Source of the DNA: Chitinophagaceae bacterium UBA1953
Lineage (GTDB): Bacteria > Bacteroidota > Bacteroidia > Chitinophagales > Chitinophagaceae
Assembly (NCBI GenBank): GCA_002336115.1
Contig: DDEN01000004.1
Location: 183,933-247,932 of the forward strand
Length of the DNA: 64,000 bases
Direction of reading: 5' to 3'
In this document: piece after piece, positions 25,219 through 35,671 of the stretch
Numbering within the stretch: position 1 is the stretch's first letter
Layout of the letters: each line of letters begins with the position of its first letter
The notes under the pieces: generated by a model
The model's database searches: none
The model's input: only the letters and a program-made list of their open reading frames with translations
What the model was told of the DNA's origin: nothing
Made by a program: the position numbers and the translations under genes

Positions 25219-26565
25219 TTAAAATTTGGGGTTAACCCCGGTGTAATTAAAGGGCGTAACAGCCAGCAGTTCTTTCTTCACATCTGCACTTACTTTTAAT
25301 CCTCTAATAAAATCCTGCATTATTTTTTTTGTGATTGCGGCATTACCCCTTGTGAGTTCCTTTAAGGCTTCGTAAGGATTTGGATAGTTTTCCCTGCGCA
25401 AAATTGTTTGAATAGCTTCTGCAACAACAGCCCAGTTGTTATCTAAGTCCTGCCTGATTTTATCTTCGTTCAGCAGCAATCTGTTCAACCCTTTTTCAAT
25501 TGATTTGAGCGAAAGGATGGAATGAGCAAATGGTACGCCGAGGTTACGCAATACAGTTGAGTCTGTAAGGTCACGCTGCAGTCTTGAAACAGGAAGTTTG
25601 GCTGAAAGATGTTCCCACAACGCATTTGCAATACCAAGGTTACCTTCTGCATTTTCAAAATCAATGGGATTAACTTTGTGTGGCATGGCACTGCTGCCCA
25701 CTTCGCCTTTCTTTATTTTTTGTTTGAAATAATCTAACGAAACATAAGTCCAGATGTCACGGCAAAGATCAATCAGGATGGTGTTGATGCGTTTAATGTT
25801 GTCCATTTGCGCAGCAAGATTATCATAATGTTCAATTTGTGTAGTGAACTGCTGGCGCTGTAGACCAAGCTTTTCTTCAACAAACTGGTTGCCGAATTTT
25901 ATCCAGTCGGTTTTTGGATAAGCAACTTTATGTGCATTGAAATTTCCGGTTGCTCCGCCAAACTTTGCAGTAGTTGGTAATGCGGATAATTGTTGCAGTT
26001 GATTTTCTAACCGTTCAACAAAAACCATGATTTCTTTTCCCAAACGGGTGGGAGAGGCTGGTTGTCCGTGTGTACGTGCAAGCAATGGAATATCTTTCCA
26101 TTCTTTTGCAAAACCTTTTAATTTCAGAATGAGGTTTGAAAGTCCCGGCATCAGTTCATTTTCCAGCGCATCTTTCCATGAAAGAGGAATAGAAGTGTTG
26201 TTTATGTCCTGCGATGTTAAACCAAAATGCACCCATTCTTTCAAATGGTCAAGCTTCAATGCTTCCAGTTCTCTTTTCAGAAAGTATTCAACCGCTTTTA
26301 CATCGTGGTTGGTAATGCTTTCCAGGTTTTTAATTTCAACAGCTTTGTTAACTGAAAAATTGGCTACAACATCGTTCAAAGCCTGCCGTTGAGTGACTGA
26401 AAGTTTAAAGAACTTCTTTTCAGCAAGAAAAAGGAAATAATCAATTTCCACCTGAACCCTGTAGCGGATCAGTGCAAACTCTGAAAAATAAATATCTAAA
26501 TGCTGAAGCTGGCTTCGGTAACGGCCGTCAACCGGAGAGATGGCTGTAAGGTTCTGGAGTTCCAT
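25219..26565 (-). CDS. purB: Adenylosuccinate lyase
   Basis: PurB releases fumarate in two steps of purine synthesis, forming AICAR and AMP. The 448-residue protein carries the fumarase/lyase signature GSSAMPHKVNPIDFENAEG near residue 290, the HFGLTSQDINNT segment near 115, and LARTHGQPASPTRLGKE near 165. The N-terminal LTAISPVDGRY is the usual PurB start. The gene stands alone between yraN and mqnA. Confidence 0.96.
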   Translation of the reverse strand: MELQNLTAISPVDGRYRSQLQHLDIYFSEFALIRYRVQVEIDYFLFLAEKKFFKLSVTQRQALNDVVANFSVNKAVEIKNLESITNHDVKAVEYFLKRELEALKLDHLKEWVHFGLTSQDINNTSIPLSWKDALENELMPGLSNLILKLKGFAKEWKDIPLLARTHGQPASPTRLGKEIMVFVERLENQLQQLSALPTTAKFGGATGNFNAHKVAYPKTDWIKFGNQFVEEKLGLQRQQFTTQIEHYDNLAAQMDNIKRINTILIDLCRDIWTYVSLDYFKQKIKKGEVGSSAMPHKVNPIDFENAEGNLGIANALWEHLSAKLPVSRLQRDLTDSTVLRNLGVPFAHSILSLKSIEKGLNRLLLNEDKIRQDLDNNWAVVAEAIQTILRRENYPNPYEALKELTRGNAAITKKIMQDFIRGLKVSADVKKELLAVTPFNYTGVNPKF

Positions 26566-26657
26566 TAAAAACTGTTTGTAAATTTTATAACCGGCTGCCC
26601 TATATCGGACAAACCTATCAACTTAATTCTTTTCTTTGCAACGCAAAAGTAAATGAA

Positions 26658-27398
26658 TTGAAGAAGATTAAAATTGGCGCTGTTAGTTATTTAAACACAA
26701 AGCCCCTGATGTACGGGATGCAGTCGGAGGAATTTCTGAAGGATCATGAATTAATTCCTGATTATCCTTCAAAAGTAGCCGAAATGCTGAAAAATGGTAC
26801 AGTAGATGTTGGGTTGGTACCTGTAGCGTTGCTTCCCGAATTACCGGGTTATTATATTGTCAGTGATTATGGTATTGGTGCTGATGGTGATGTGGCATCG
26901 GTGTGTTTGTTCAGTGAAGTACCGGTTGAAAAATTAAAAACGGTTTATCTCGATTATCAAAGCCGTACATCAGTTGCATTGTTTAAAGTGCTTACAAAAG
27001 AATTATGGGGAATTGAACCGGTTCTGATTGATGCAAAAGATGAAAGTTATCTCACCAAAATACACGGAACAACCGGCGCTGTAATTATTGGCGACAGGGC
27101 ACTGGAAGCAAGGCGAACAACAACGTACGTGTACGATTTGGCTGGTGAGTGGCGTACAATGACCGGCTTGCCTTTTGTATTTGCAGCATGGATTAGTTTG
27201 AAACCCATGAGTGAAGAATGGATCAGTCGTTTTAATGAAGCAAACGCTGAGGGGCTTAAGTATATAAAGGAAATAGCCGAACAGCAGAAATACCCGGTTT
27301 ATGATCTTGTAAGGTATTACACTGTTAACATTAATTACTTTCTTGACGATGAAAAAAAGAAAGGACTAAAAAAGTTTCTCGAATTTTTATCTGTGTAA
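26658..27398 (+). CDS. mqnA: Chorismate dehydratase MqnA (futalosine menaquinone route)
   Basis: A 246-residue periplasmic-binding-protein-like enzyme for the first step of the futalosine pathway (chorismate to 3-enolpyruvoylbenzoate). KIGAVSYLNTKPL at the N-terminus, VDVGLVPVALLPELPGY, VCLFSEVPVEKLKTVYLD, and TGLPFVFAAWIS fit the family. The only in-frame start that fits is a TTG at 26658. It suggests menaquinone is made by the futalosine rather than the Men route in this organism. The propeller histidine kinase follows 15 nt later. Confidence 0.9.
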   Translation: MKKIKIGAVSYLNTKPLMYGMQSEEFLKDHELIPDYPSKVAEMLKNGTVDVGLVPVALLPELPGYYIVSDYGIGADGDVASVCLFSEVPVEKLKTVYLDYQSRTSVALFKVLTKELWGIEPVLIDAKDESYLTKIHGTTGAVIIGDRALEARRTTTYVYDLAGEWRTMTGLPFVFAAWISLKPMSEEWISRFNEANAEGLKYIKEIAEQQKYPVYDLVRYYTVNINYFLDDEKKKGLKKFLEFLSV

Positions 27399-27413
27399 GT
27401 TTTAATTTTAAGC

Positions 27414-30386
27414 ATGTCAGTACACCGGCTGCTAAATATAACCTTCATTCTGATACTGATTGCTTTATTTAAACCTTTTGAAGTAACAGCACAGCAACTG
27501 CGGTATAATTTTAAAAATTATACCCCTTCCGATGGGTTGCCCAGTTCTGAAGTTTACCAGGTATTACAGGACTCTTATCATTACATGTGGTTTGCAACCG
27601 ATCATGGCATCTGCAGGTACAATGGGTATGAATTTGTTACATTTAATCTTGCCGATAATTCTATTCTTGGAATTTATGAAGATTCTAAAAAGAGGATATG
27701 GGCATATTCTTTTTCCGGCAGGTTGTTTTATTATGAAAATGGAGAGTTTAAGGATTATAAGTGGAATGAGAAATTGAGTGGGCTTGTAAAACCAGGAGTC
27801 ATTTCCGCTATATATATTGATTCAAATGATGTGGTACATATAGTAGCTTCTGGCCCTAATTATTACACAATTTCGGCTAAAGGTGAAATAGAGAGATTTA
27901 CAAAACTTGCGTCCGAAGTGAAGTGTAATGCAAGGCAAATAACAAAAAGAGATTTTTTCACTGTAATATATGAGTATCCTTCCAATTATGACGGGAAAGT
28001 CAAAAAAAGAGAGAAGTCTTCTGAAATAGTTATAAACACGGAGGGAAATAAAAAATTAAGAATCCAAGTTGCTCACACAATACAACCTGAACGATATAGG
28101 ATAAAGAAAACAGATGACAAAACATTCTTTTTCTATTCTGTTGACTGTGTTATAAAGATTTTAAATGACGGCAGCTACATATATGAAGGGAGCGCTTATA
28201 GTACAGATGATATTGAATGTATTGATAGTAGTTATTATTATGCAACAGGAGATGGCCTTGTTATTAAGAATTCTAATGGAAAAATCATCGATGAGTATCT
28301 AAAAGGTATTCATGTTACATCTATCGAAAAAGATTATGAGGGAGGCTTATGGATATCCACACTTTCAAATGGTGTATATTATGTAAATCTTTTTCAAATT
28401 AAACATTTGGCTTTTAAGGAAAAAATAATTGAGTATAAGTCAAAGGCTTTGATAAAAATCGATGACGAAAACCTTGTTGCTGCAATTGGTAATAATGAAA
28501 TTTTGAAAGTTAATCCGGGTAAATCAATTGAGAAAAAAAAATTGAATGTTGCTGATATTGTTTCATTTTATAAATATGAGAATAATAATATTCTTGTCGG
28601 AAGTTCAGTTAACTTATTTGATTCAAACGCTTGGGTTAGTAAAGATAGGCAAAGAATAGGTGCTTATAATTTAATTGTGGTTGGTCAGAATTCAAATTTC
28701 ATCCGGAAGGGAGATACGTTGTTTTCGGGTACAACAGGGTCCTTGCTTGCTTATCGTTATCAGGACTTGAGGCTGCTTACAAAAAGTCCAAAAAATTATT
28801 TTCGGGTTTCTAAAGTGTTTTTAACTCATATGAATGAAATATTGATTGGTAATCAATTTGGACTTTGGAGCTACCGAAATGAATCTTTAATACCATATGA
28901 AAGTTCAAAGGAAATTCTTCGTTCACGAATAACTGATATTAATGAGTACAAAAATCAATTTCTTTGTATTGGAACTCGTGGTAAAGGTCTTTTAGTTGAG
29001 ATTAATGACAGCCTTTATGAAATTAATACAAGCAAGGGGATTGTGAGCAATAACATACGGAGAATTTTTACTGAAAATAATCATATATGGCTTGCAACAA
29101 ATAGTGGTATCACAATTTTGTCGATTGAGTCTGTGCGTCCATTTCGATATTCTGTAAAGAACCTTTCGGTGCAGGATGGATTACTCTCAAATGAAGTAAA
29201 TGATATTATTGACGATAGAGACAATGTCATTGTTGCAACTAACGCTGGAATATCTTTTCTTAATAAGAACAAGGTTATAACTAAGAAGTCGTATCCTCTT
29301 CAGTTTTACATTACATCGGTTACTATAAATGGGAAATTTGCAGAACTTAGAGATTTAGAAAAACTTGAATATCAAAAACGAAATATTTCTGTAAAGTTTG
29401 ATGCGCTTAATTTCAGCAGCCCAGGTAGAAATAATTTTCGATATAGGCTTTTAGGGTACGATTCTAACTGGATATATACTAATGACCGTGCTGTGCAACT
29501 TAATCCGGTTCCCTATGGTGATTATGTGCTACAAATACAGGCAAAACGTGAATTTGATTCATGGATAGATAATGAAATAACTTTGCCTTTTTCTGTGAGT
29601 GTTAAATGTGAAATTCCTTTTTGGCTATCTGTTTGGTTTTATTTTCTTGTAACAATGCTGATAGTTGCTATTGTGTTTTTCTTTTTTACAAGAAGAATTT
29701 CAGCGTTCAAAAAGCGTCAGGCTGAACGAGATGATTTTCAAAGAAAAATTTCTGAAACAGAACAAATGGCATTAAAGGCACAAATGAATCCTCATTTCAT
29801 CTTTAACTGCCTTAACTCCATTCAGCAATATGTGATTGACAGGGATGTTCAAGGTGCTAATAAATTTATAACAGGTTTTTCAAAGCTAATCAGGCAAACA
29901 CTTGATTTTTCATCAAAAGATTTAATTACGTTGGAAGAGGAAATAGCCTACCTGTTTAATTATCTCGAATTGGAGAAAGCGAGGATGGAAAACAGTTTCG
30001 ATTACCAGATAAAGCAGGATTTAAAGCATGGCCCGTTTGAATTACAGATTCAACCCATGTTATTGCAACCGTATGTTGAGAATGCTCTTCGGCATGGAAT
30101 AAAACATCTCAAAGATGGGAATGGGCTGATTAAGTTAGCTTTCACCGAAAAAAATGAGACAATGGAATGTATAATAGAGGACAATGGAATCGGGAGGAAG
30201 AAAGCACAGATATTGAAGTCAAACAATCCTATCGAATACCAATCGAAGGGAATGACTTTAACTGCTGAAAGAGTAAAATTAATTAATCAATCGAAACAGT
30301 TGTCTATTCTAATAAAAGTGGAGGATGTGATGAATACGGCAGGGAATGTTGCCGGAACCAAAGTAACTTTAGTTTTTCCTTTATAA
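27414..30386 (+). CDS. Propeller sensor histidine kinase (LytS-like kinase domain)
   Basis: A 990-residue membrane sensor. A signal peptide (residues about 1-26) precedes a long periplasmic region of two-component-regulator propeller repeats, for example NYTPSDGLPSSEVYQVLQ and NLSVQDGLLSNEVNDI. A Y_Y_Y domain (FRYRLLGYDSNWIYT) and one membrane helix (about 739-759) follow. The kinase part has QMNPHFIFNCLNSIQQY with the phospho-accepting histidine near 793, PYVENALRHGIKH near 885, and the DNGIGR ATP-lid motif. This is the LytS/His_kinase type. It is paired with the LytTR regulator nine bases downstream. The signal sensed is unknown. Confidence 0.92.
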   Translation: MSVHRLLNITFILILIALFKPFEVTAQQLRYNFKNYTPSDGLPSSEVYQVLQDSYHYMWFATDHGICRYNGYEFVTFNLADNSILGIYEDSKKRIWAYSFSGRLFYYENGEFKDYKWNEKLSGLVKPGVISAIYIDSNDVVHIVASGPNYYTISAKGEIERFTKLASEVKCNARQITKRDFFTVIYEYPSNYDGKVKKREKSSEIVINTEGNKKLRIQVAHTIQPERYRIKKTDDKTFFFYSVDCVIKILNDGSYIYEGSAYSTDDIECIDSSYYYATGDGLVIKNSNGKIIDEYLKGIHVTSIEKDYEGGLWISTLSNGVYYVNLFQIKHLAFKEKIIEYKSKALIKIDDENLVAAIGNNEILKVNPGKSIEKKKLNVADIVSFYKYENNNILVGSSVNLFDSNAWVSKDRQRIGAYNLIVVGQNSNFIRKGDTLFSGTTGSLLAYRYQDLRLLTKSPKNYFRVSKVFLTHMNEILIGNQFGLWSYRNESLIPYESSKEILRSRITDINEYKNQFLCIGTRGKGLLVEINDSLYEINTSKGIVSNNIRRIFTENNHIWLATNSGITILSIESVRPFRYSVKNLSVQDGLLSNEVNDIIDDRDNVIVATNAGISFLNKNKVITKKSYPLQFYITSVTINGKFAELRDLEKLEYQKRNISVKFDALNFSSPGRNNFRYRLLGYDSNWIYTNDRAVQLNPVPYGDYVLQIQAKREFDSWIDNEITLPFSVSVKCEIPFWLSVWFYFLVTMLIVAIVFFFFTRRISAFKKRQAERDDFQRKISETEQMALKAQMNPHFIFNCLNSIQQYVIDRDVQGANKFITGFSKLIRQTLDFSSKDLITLEEEIAYLFNYLELEKARMENSFDYQIKQDLKHGPFELQIQPMLLQPYVENALRHGIKHLKDGNGLIKLAFTEKNETMECIIEDNGIGRKKAQILKSNNPIEYQSKGMTLTAERVKLINQSKQLSILIKVEDVMNTAGNVAGTKVTLVFPL

Positions 30387-30394
30387 ACAGATAT

Positions 30395-31144
30395 ATGATA
30401 AAAGTGCTCACTATTGACGATGAACCTAAAAACCTGCGAATACTGAAAGAATTGCTGAAAACATACTGCCCCCAGGTGGATCATATTGGGGAGGCCAGTA
30501 ATATCACCGAAGCTGCAATTCTTATTCACCAGTTTCAGCCTGATTTGGTTTTACTTGACATTGAGATGCCACATGGTAATGCGTTTGATTTTCTTGACCG
30601 AATTATGCCGGTTGATTTCGAAATAATATTTGTAACTGCATTTGATTCATATACCCTAAAGGCCTTTAAGTATTCTGCTCTTGATTATTTATTGAAACCC
30701 GTAAATATTGATGAGCTTAAAGCTGCAATAGCAAAGGCTCAAAATAGAGTTGATAGAAAATATTTTAATCTGCAGTTAAATAATTTGTTGAAAAATTTGA
30801 AAAGTTCAGAAATACAGTTGCAGAAAATTGCAGTTCAATCTAGTGCAGGCGGGGTGGAGTTTTTTGCTATTAACGATATTATTTACTGTGAAGCCAATGG
30901 CCCCTACACCTATATTTTCTTAGTGAATGGCAGAAAAATTATATCAGTACGTAATATTAAGGAATATGAAGAAATGCTTCCCGATTCTCTTTTTTTCAGG
31001 TCTCATCATTCTTTTTTAATTAACCTGAATAAAATAAAAAAATATCATAAAGGACGGGGTGGGGAAGTGGAAATGGAAAATGGGGTGAGGATAGAAATAG
31101 CTATAAGGAGGCGGGATGAATTTTTTAAAAAAATCAATCTTTAA
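30395..31144 (+). CDS. LytTR-family response regulator
   Basis: A 249-residue regulator with an N-terminal receiver domain (VLTIDDEPKNLRIL; the phosphorylatable Asp in VLLDIEMPHG, near residue 55; KP at the end of the domain in YLLKPVNIDEL) and a C-terminal LytTR DNA-binding domain (IIYCEANGPYTYIFLVNGR, FFRSHHSFLINLNKIKKY). It is the partner of the upstream kinase. The PKD-repeat lipoprotein about 200 nt downstream could be a target, but no binding site was identified. Confidence 0.93.
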   Translation: MIKVLTIDDEPKNLRILKELLKTYCPQVDHIGEASNITEAAILIHQFQPDLVLLDIEMPHGNAFDFLDRIMPVDFEIIFVTAFDSYTLKAFKYSALDYLLKPVNIDELKAAIAKAQNRVDRKYFNLQLNNLLKNLKSSEIQLQKIAVQSSAGGVEFFAINDIIYCEANGPYTYIFLVNGRKIISVRNIKEYEEMLPDSLFFRSHHSFLINLNKIKKYHKGRGGEVEMENGVRIEIAIRRRDEFFKKINL

Positions 31145-31343
31145 GGTTACTATAAATAGCAAAAGTTGCACGAAAGGAAGAAATATGACACACTTATTAG
31201 CTAAAACAACACAGTTGTTAAATAATTAGTATAGCGAACGCAATTTGACAATATTTTTACACACTGAAAAAACGCCGTTGCTAACCTATAAAACACCTTC
31301 TTCTTATTTATACGGTTATTGTTATTACTTAAGTTTTTTACCC

Positions 31344-32834
31344 ATGAACAATTTTTCAAAATTTTTTCTTTACAGTTTCATTTTCTTTTTAATTGTTAGT
31401 TGTAAAAAGGAAAAAACCAATACGCCCCCAACTGCTGATGCAGGGTTATCTCAAACTATACAATTGCCTTTGAATTATACACTGCTTTCGGGAAGTGGCG
31501 GTGATATTGATGGGTCAATTGTAACATACTCATGGGTGCAGACAAGTGGACCTACATCTTCAAAAATTGAATCGCCTGCTTCTGCTGCAACAAAAGTATC
31601 GGGTCTAATTGCAGGTGTTTATTCATTTAAGTTTACTGTCACAGATAATCAGGCCGCAAGTGCCACTGATACTGTATCTATTACAGTTATAGCCGGACAA
31701 AATAAAGTGCCGGTTGCAAATGCCGGTATTCCACAAGTTATTCAATTGCCGGATAACTATACATACCTTGCCGGAAGCGGTAAAGATGAAGATGGAACAA
31801 TCAGTACTTATAAATGGACACAAACATCAGGCCCTTCAGTAAGTAATATTGAGTCGTCCGGTTCTGCTCTAACAAAAATATCTTCACTTATAGCTGGTGT
31901 TTATCGTTATCAATTAATGGTAACAGATAACAAAGGTGATTCTGGTGTGGATTCAGTTTCAGTTACTGTTTTGCCTGCTGTAAATAAAGTGCCAGTAGTT
32001 AATGCAGGAATTAATCAAACCATACAATTGCCACAGAGTTATGTTACTCTTGCAGGAAGTGCAACAGATTCAGACGGAATAATTAAGGGCTATTTATGGA
32101 GTCAATTATCAGGTCCCGCCGCATCTGTAATTGAAAACCCCGCTTCAGTAACAACAAAGGTTGCAGGACTGAATTCCGGAACATATATTTTTCAATTAAT
32201 GGCAGTTGACGATAAAGGAGCTACAGGTTTAGACACTATGACAGTTGATGTGAAACCATCAGTTATACAAACAATAACAATTCAGGAAGGAACTTTATCT
32301 GATTTTAAAAATGTTGCAGTACTTGGGTTTACAGATGTGTCAGCAAGTGGAGGAGATATTAATGCCCAGGCTTGGACAAGCGGAGGAGTTTCATTAAACA
32401 ACCGGGGACATTTTAAATTTAATCTAAGCCAGATTCCTTCAGGAGCGACTATAGTTTCAGCAAAATTGTCACTTTATTCTGTTCCTTCCGGAAGTCTGAC
32501 GAATGGAGATCGGATTACTGCAAATTACGGTTATAACAACTCAATGTTTATTCGTAGAATTATATCAGATTGGGATGGGAATACAGTAACTTGGTTTACA
32601 CAGCCAACTACAACAACTGTTGGGCAGATTTCTGTCCCTCATACAAGCCTGGGCTTTTTGGATTTGGTTGATATGGATGTTACAGGTCTTGTTTCATCAA
32701 TGATTTCAGAAAATAAAAGGTATGGATTTATGATGATGTTGCAAGATGAAACCTATTATAATACACGACAATTCTGCTCACCGATATTTTCAGATATTTC
32801 AAAAAGACCCAAATTGGTAGTTACTTACCAATAG
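31344..32834 (+). CDS. PKD-repeat lipoprotein with C-terminal DNRLRE domain
   Basis: From the ATG at 31344 (MNNFSKFFLYSF) the protein has a lipoprotein signal ending LIVSC, giving 496 residues. Three tandem PKD/REJ-type modules of about 95 residues follow, each with NAG or DAG...Q-IQLP, W-Q-SGP, T-KV-GL or TKISSL, AGVY-F and VTDN motifs. The C-terminal 180 residues resemble DNRLRE, a carbohydrate-associated module (LSLYSVPSG, VTWFTQPTTTT, LVVTY). It is probably anchored on the outer membrane and exposed. A terminator follows. Proteins of this layout bind or shape polysaccharides, which is inference. Confidence 0.82.
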   Translation: MNNFSKFFLYSFIFFLIVSCKKEKTNTPPTADAGLSQTIQLPLNYTLLSGSGGDIDGSIVTYSWVQTSGPTSSKIESPASAATKVSGLIAGVYSFKFTVTDNQAASATDTVSITVIAGQNKVPVANAGIPQVIQLPDNYTYLAGSGKDEDGTISTYKWTQTSGPSVSNIESSGSALTKISSLIAGVYRYQLMVTDNKGDSGVDSVSVTVLPAVNKVPVVNAGINQTIQLPQSYVTLAGSATDSDGIIKGYLWSQLSGPAASVIENPASVTTKVAGLNSGTYIFQLMAVDDKGATGLDTMTVDVKPSVIQTITIQEGTLSDFKNVAVLGFTDVSASGGDINAQAWTSGGVSLNNRGHFKFNLSQIPSGATIVSAKLSLYSVPSGSLTNGDRITANYGYNNSMFIRRIISDWDGNTVTWFTQPTTTTVGQISVPHTSLGFLDLVDMDVTGLVSSMISENKRYGFMMMLQDETYYNTRQFCSPIFSDISKRPKLVVTYQ

Positions 32835-32859
32835 AGAAATTAATTTATCAGAGACTTTT

Positions 32860-32884
32860 AAAGCGATCATTTTTTGATCGCTTT
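32860..32884 (+). terminator. Intrinsic terminator before the glycosyltransferase block
   Basis: AAAGCGATCA (32860-32869) pairs with TGATCGCTTT (32875-32884) around five Ts, followed by TCTTTTAATTT. Confidence 0.8.
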
Positions 32885-32998
32885 TCTTTTAATTTCACAA
32901 AATCGAATTGTTGGTAATATTATTTATTTTAGTGCCTGAAAGGGAAGTGAGTATTTCCTTTCAGTAAAAAATAAAATCTTCTATTTATTTAATAAGCA

Positions 32999-33745
32999 AT
33001 GATTTATTCTATACCAAGAATTAAGAAAAACTTGATGAGGTTTGATCTCTCAAATAATATACGGGAAGTAAAAGTAAATGATCGCAGATTTTATTATCGT
33101 AGTTCTGTTGAGTTTCTACATAGTTATTATGAAATTCTTAGGGATCAGATATATAATTTCAGGTCATCATCTGAAAAACCTAGAATAATTGATTGTGGTG
33201 CGAATATGGGAATAGCAGTCAATTTTTTCAAGGATTTATATCCTCAATCAGAGGTTATAGCATTTGAGCCTGATGAAATGAATTATCAAATTCTGGAAAA
33301 AAATACAAAGGGATTGACTAACATATTCCTTCATAAGAAAGCTGTTTGGATTAAAGAAGGAGAAATATCTTTTTTGCAAGATGGCACAATGTCAAGTAAA
33401 ATAGACGATAAGCAGTCAGGAGACTCTGTTAAAATCAGATGTGTACGTTTAGCAGAATTTCTAACGGAAAAAACAGATTTTTTAAAAATTGATATAGAAG
33501 GAGCTGAATACGAAGTTATGAAAGATATAGAAAGCTCTCTTGGGAATGTTGCTAATTTGTTCATAGAATATCATGGAATGGTTGATGAAACCTATAAGTT
33601 GGCTGAAATATTTCAGATATTAAATGAATCTGGTTTTTTGGTTTATTGTAAAATGGCAAACGATAAAATTAAAGTGCCATTTTATGAGAAGCGTAAAAAG
33701 GATGGATACGAGGTGCAATTAAATTTATTTGCTTACAGAAATTAG
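32999..33745 (+). CDS. FkbM-family methyltransferase
   Basis: The 248-residue protein has the SAM-binding core IIDCGANMGIAVNFFKDLYP, the acidic strand VIAFEPDEMNYQIL, and the FkbM-typical FLKIDIEGAEYEVMKDI near residue 165. FkbM enzymes O-methylate sugars or related hydroxyls, often in polysaccharide loci. It is the first gene of a visibly AT-rich block with three glycosyltransferases, so it probably methylates a sugar of the same glycan. Confidence 0.9.
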   Translation: MIYSIPRIKKNLMRFDLSNNIREVKVNDRRFYYRSSVEFLHSYYEILRDQIYNFRSSSEKPRIIDCGANMGIAVNFFKDLYPQSEVIAFEPDEMNYQILEKNTKGLTNIFLHKKAVWIKEGEISFLQDGTMSSKIDDKQSGDSVKIRCVRLAEFLTEKTDFLKIDIEGAEYEVMKDIESSLGNVANLFIEYHGMVDETYKLAEIFQILNESGFLVYCKMANDKIKVPFYEKRKKDGYEVQLNLFAYRN

Positions 33746-33757
33746 TAATTTTTAAGT

Positions 33758-34612
33758 ATGAAAACTGCTGGAGTTGTAGTGTTATATAATCCAGAAAATG
33801 ATTTTGTTCAAAATATTTTGTCATATTTTGATATGATAGATATTTTGATTGTTATTGATAATTCACCATTTCCTAATAATAGAACGAAAGAATTAAGAGC
33901 ACTTTCAGGAGTGATTTATTTAGGTGAAGGGAGAAATCATGGAATAGCAAAGGCTTTAAATATTGCTGCTGAAATTTCAATTAAGAATAATTGCGATTGG
34001 TTATTGACGATGGATCAGGATTCATACTTCATACAAGAGGAAAAAGTAAAGTATATTTCATGCTTTAAACAAATTAAATTAGATCGTACAATCGGAGTTG
34101 TTGGCACATCATACGGCGATGGAAAAAATAATTGGATTTCTGAAGTGGAATGCTTGATTACAGACGTGTCACATTTAATTACATCTGGCTCATTTATTAA
34201 TCTTGAGATATTCAAAATTGCCGGGCCTTTTGATGAAAAGCTTTTTATTGACGAAGTAGATACAGATTATTGCTATAAAGTTTTATTGAAAGGGTTCAGG
34301 GTTTGTTTGATTGAAAATGTTCGCATGAATCATGCTTTAGGCCGAAATATTGCAGTGCGAAATTTCTATTTTGGGCGCAAAGTAGTTCGTAATATACATT
34401 CTGCAAACCGGATATATTATATAGTTCGTAATTTTTTGTATATGTATAAAGTTTATCACAAAAAATTTCCAGATGATTTAAGAAAAAACCTAAAAATTAC
34501 ACTTAACAGAATAAAAAACTGCATTTTGTATTCTGGTGAGCCTTTTAAAGCAATAAAAATGATGTTTATAGGCGTTGTTCATAATTATAGACAACGATTT
34601 GGCCCATATTAA
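33758..34612 (+). CDS. Family-2 glycosyltransferase, rhamnosyltransferase-like
   Basis: A 284-residue GT-A enzyme. It starts with AGVVVLYNPENDF and carries IVIDNSP, then LLTMDQDSYF with the DxD-type metal site near residue 88. The acceptor-side motif FDEKLFIDEVDTDYCYKVL is typical of dTDP-rhamnose-type transferases. The last part has basic and hydrophobic segments that suggest membrane association. It would add a sugar to a growing surface glycan. Spacing of 12 nt to the FkbM gene indicates an operon. Confidence 0.88.
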   Translation: MKTAGVVVLYNPENDFVQNILSYFDMIDILIVIDNSPFPNNRTKELRALSGVIYLGEGRNHGIAKALNIAAEISIKNNCDWLLTMDQDSYFIQEEKVKYISCFKQIKLDRTIGVVGTSYGDGKNNWISEVECLITDVSHLITSGSFINLEIFKIAGPFDEKLFIDEVDTDYCYKVLLKGFRVCLIENVRMNHALGRNIAVRNFYFGRKVVRNIHSANRIYYIVRNFLYMYKVYHKKFPDDLRKNLKITLNRIKNCILYSGEPFKAIKMMFIGVVHNYRQRFGPY

Positions 34613-34660
34613 TATATTTATTTTTTGAAATTACCTTTGAGTTGCAAAATGCTTTAAAGA

Positions 34661-35671
34661 ATGCACAGATTTTCTATTATTTTACCCGTTTATAACGGGT
34701 TGCCGTTTTTGAAACATTGTATTGAAAGCATATATTCACAAACTTACCCAGATTTTGATCTGATTGTTCTTGATAGCGGGAGTAATGATGGTTCGGTTGA
34801 ATATATTAGGTCGCTTAATAAATCAAATATATTTTTTCATAGCAGTGAGGCGAGGTTGAGTATTGAGGAAAATTGGGGGAGAATAAAGGAAATTCCAAAG
34901 GCAGAGTTTATGACGATAATCGGTCAGGATGATATTCTTTACCCTCATTTTTTAGAGAACATAAATAAAGAGGTTGGCAGGAATAATGATGCCACTCTTT
35001 GGCATGCTCATTTTGATTACATCGATGCTTTTAGTGAAATAATTCGACCGAGTGAGGCAATGCCTTCAAAACTTGATCTTTTGGAACTAACAAAGTTATT
35101 TCTGGATAATAAGATAGATATGATGGGCACCGGTTATGTTATGAGGTCAGCGGATTATGATAGACTCGGAGGAATACCTGTAAAATACCCATCACTCTTG
35201 TTTGCTGATTTTGAGCTTTGGTTTCGTCTTACTGGCTTGTCTTATCAGGTTATCAGTAGTAAGACTCTTTTTGCTTTTCGTATTCATCAGAGTACAACAA
35301 CTACCAGCAAAAACGACATTTATTTAGCTGCATTCGGGAAATTTATTGAATTTTTATGCGAACTAAAAAGTTATAACATCGAATTAAAAAAGATTATAGA
35401 GGATAAAACCGAAATTTTTATAGATAAATATACTCAGCGTGTGGCCCATCGGTTGATAAAAACTAACATTGTTGATCGAAGACCTGACGAAACGGTTAAA
35501 CATCTTCTTGAGGTTATGAAGCACTTCGCTAACAAATTAAAACCTCAAAATAATTTTAGTCCTAATCGAAGATTTAGTGTTAAAATCGCTGCATGGATTG
35601 ATAGTAATATGCTTACCCGAAAATTATTTTTGTATTTCAAAAGATTATTTCCAAAGGCTTTTTTAAGATGA
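34661..35671 (+). CDS. Family-2 glycosyltransferase
   Basis: A 336-residue GT2 protein. FSIILPVYNGLPFLKHCIESI opens the fold, IVLDSGSNDGSVEYI is the nucleotide-binding strand, and TIIGQDDILYPHF has the metal-binding aspartates (residues about 86-90). FADFELWFRLT matches the acceptor-side ED motif region. The sugar and acceptor are unknown. It overlaps the next glycosyltransferase by four bases (ATGA), so the two are translationally coupled. Confidence 0.9.
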   Translation: MHRFSIILPVYNGLPFLKHCIESIYSQTYPDFDLIVLDSGSNDGSVEYIRSLNKSNIFFHSSEARLSIEENWGRIKEIPKAEFMTIIGQDDILYPHFLENINKEVGRNNDATLWHAHFDYIDAFSEIIRPSEAMPSKLDLLELTKLFLDNKIDMMGTGYVMRSADYDRLGGIPVKYPSLLFADFELWFRLTGLSYQVISSKTLFAFRIHQSTTTTSKNDIYLAAFGKFIEFLCELKSYNIELKKIIEDKTEIFIDKYTQRVAHRLIKTNIVDRRPDETVKHLLEVMKHFANKLKPQNNFSPNRRFSVKIAAWIDSNMLTRKLFLYFKRLFPKAFLR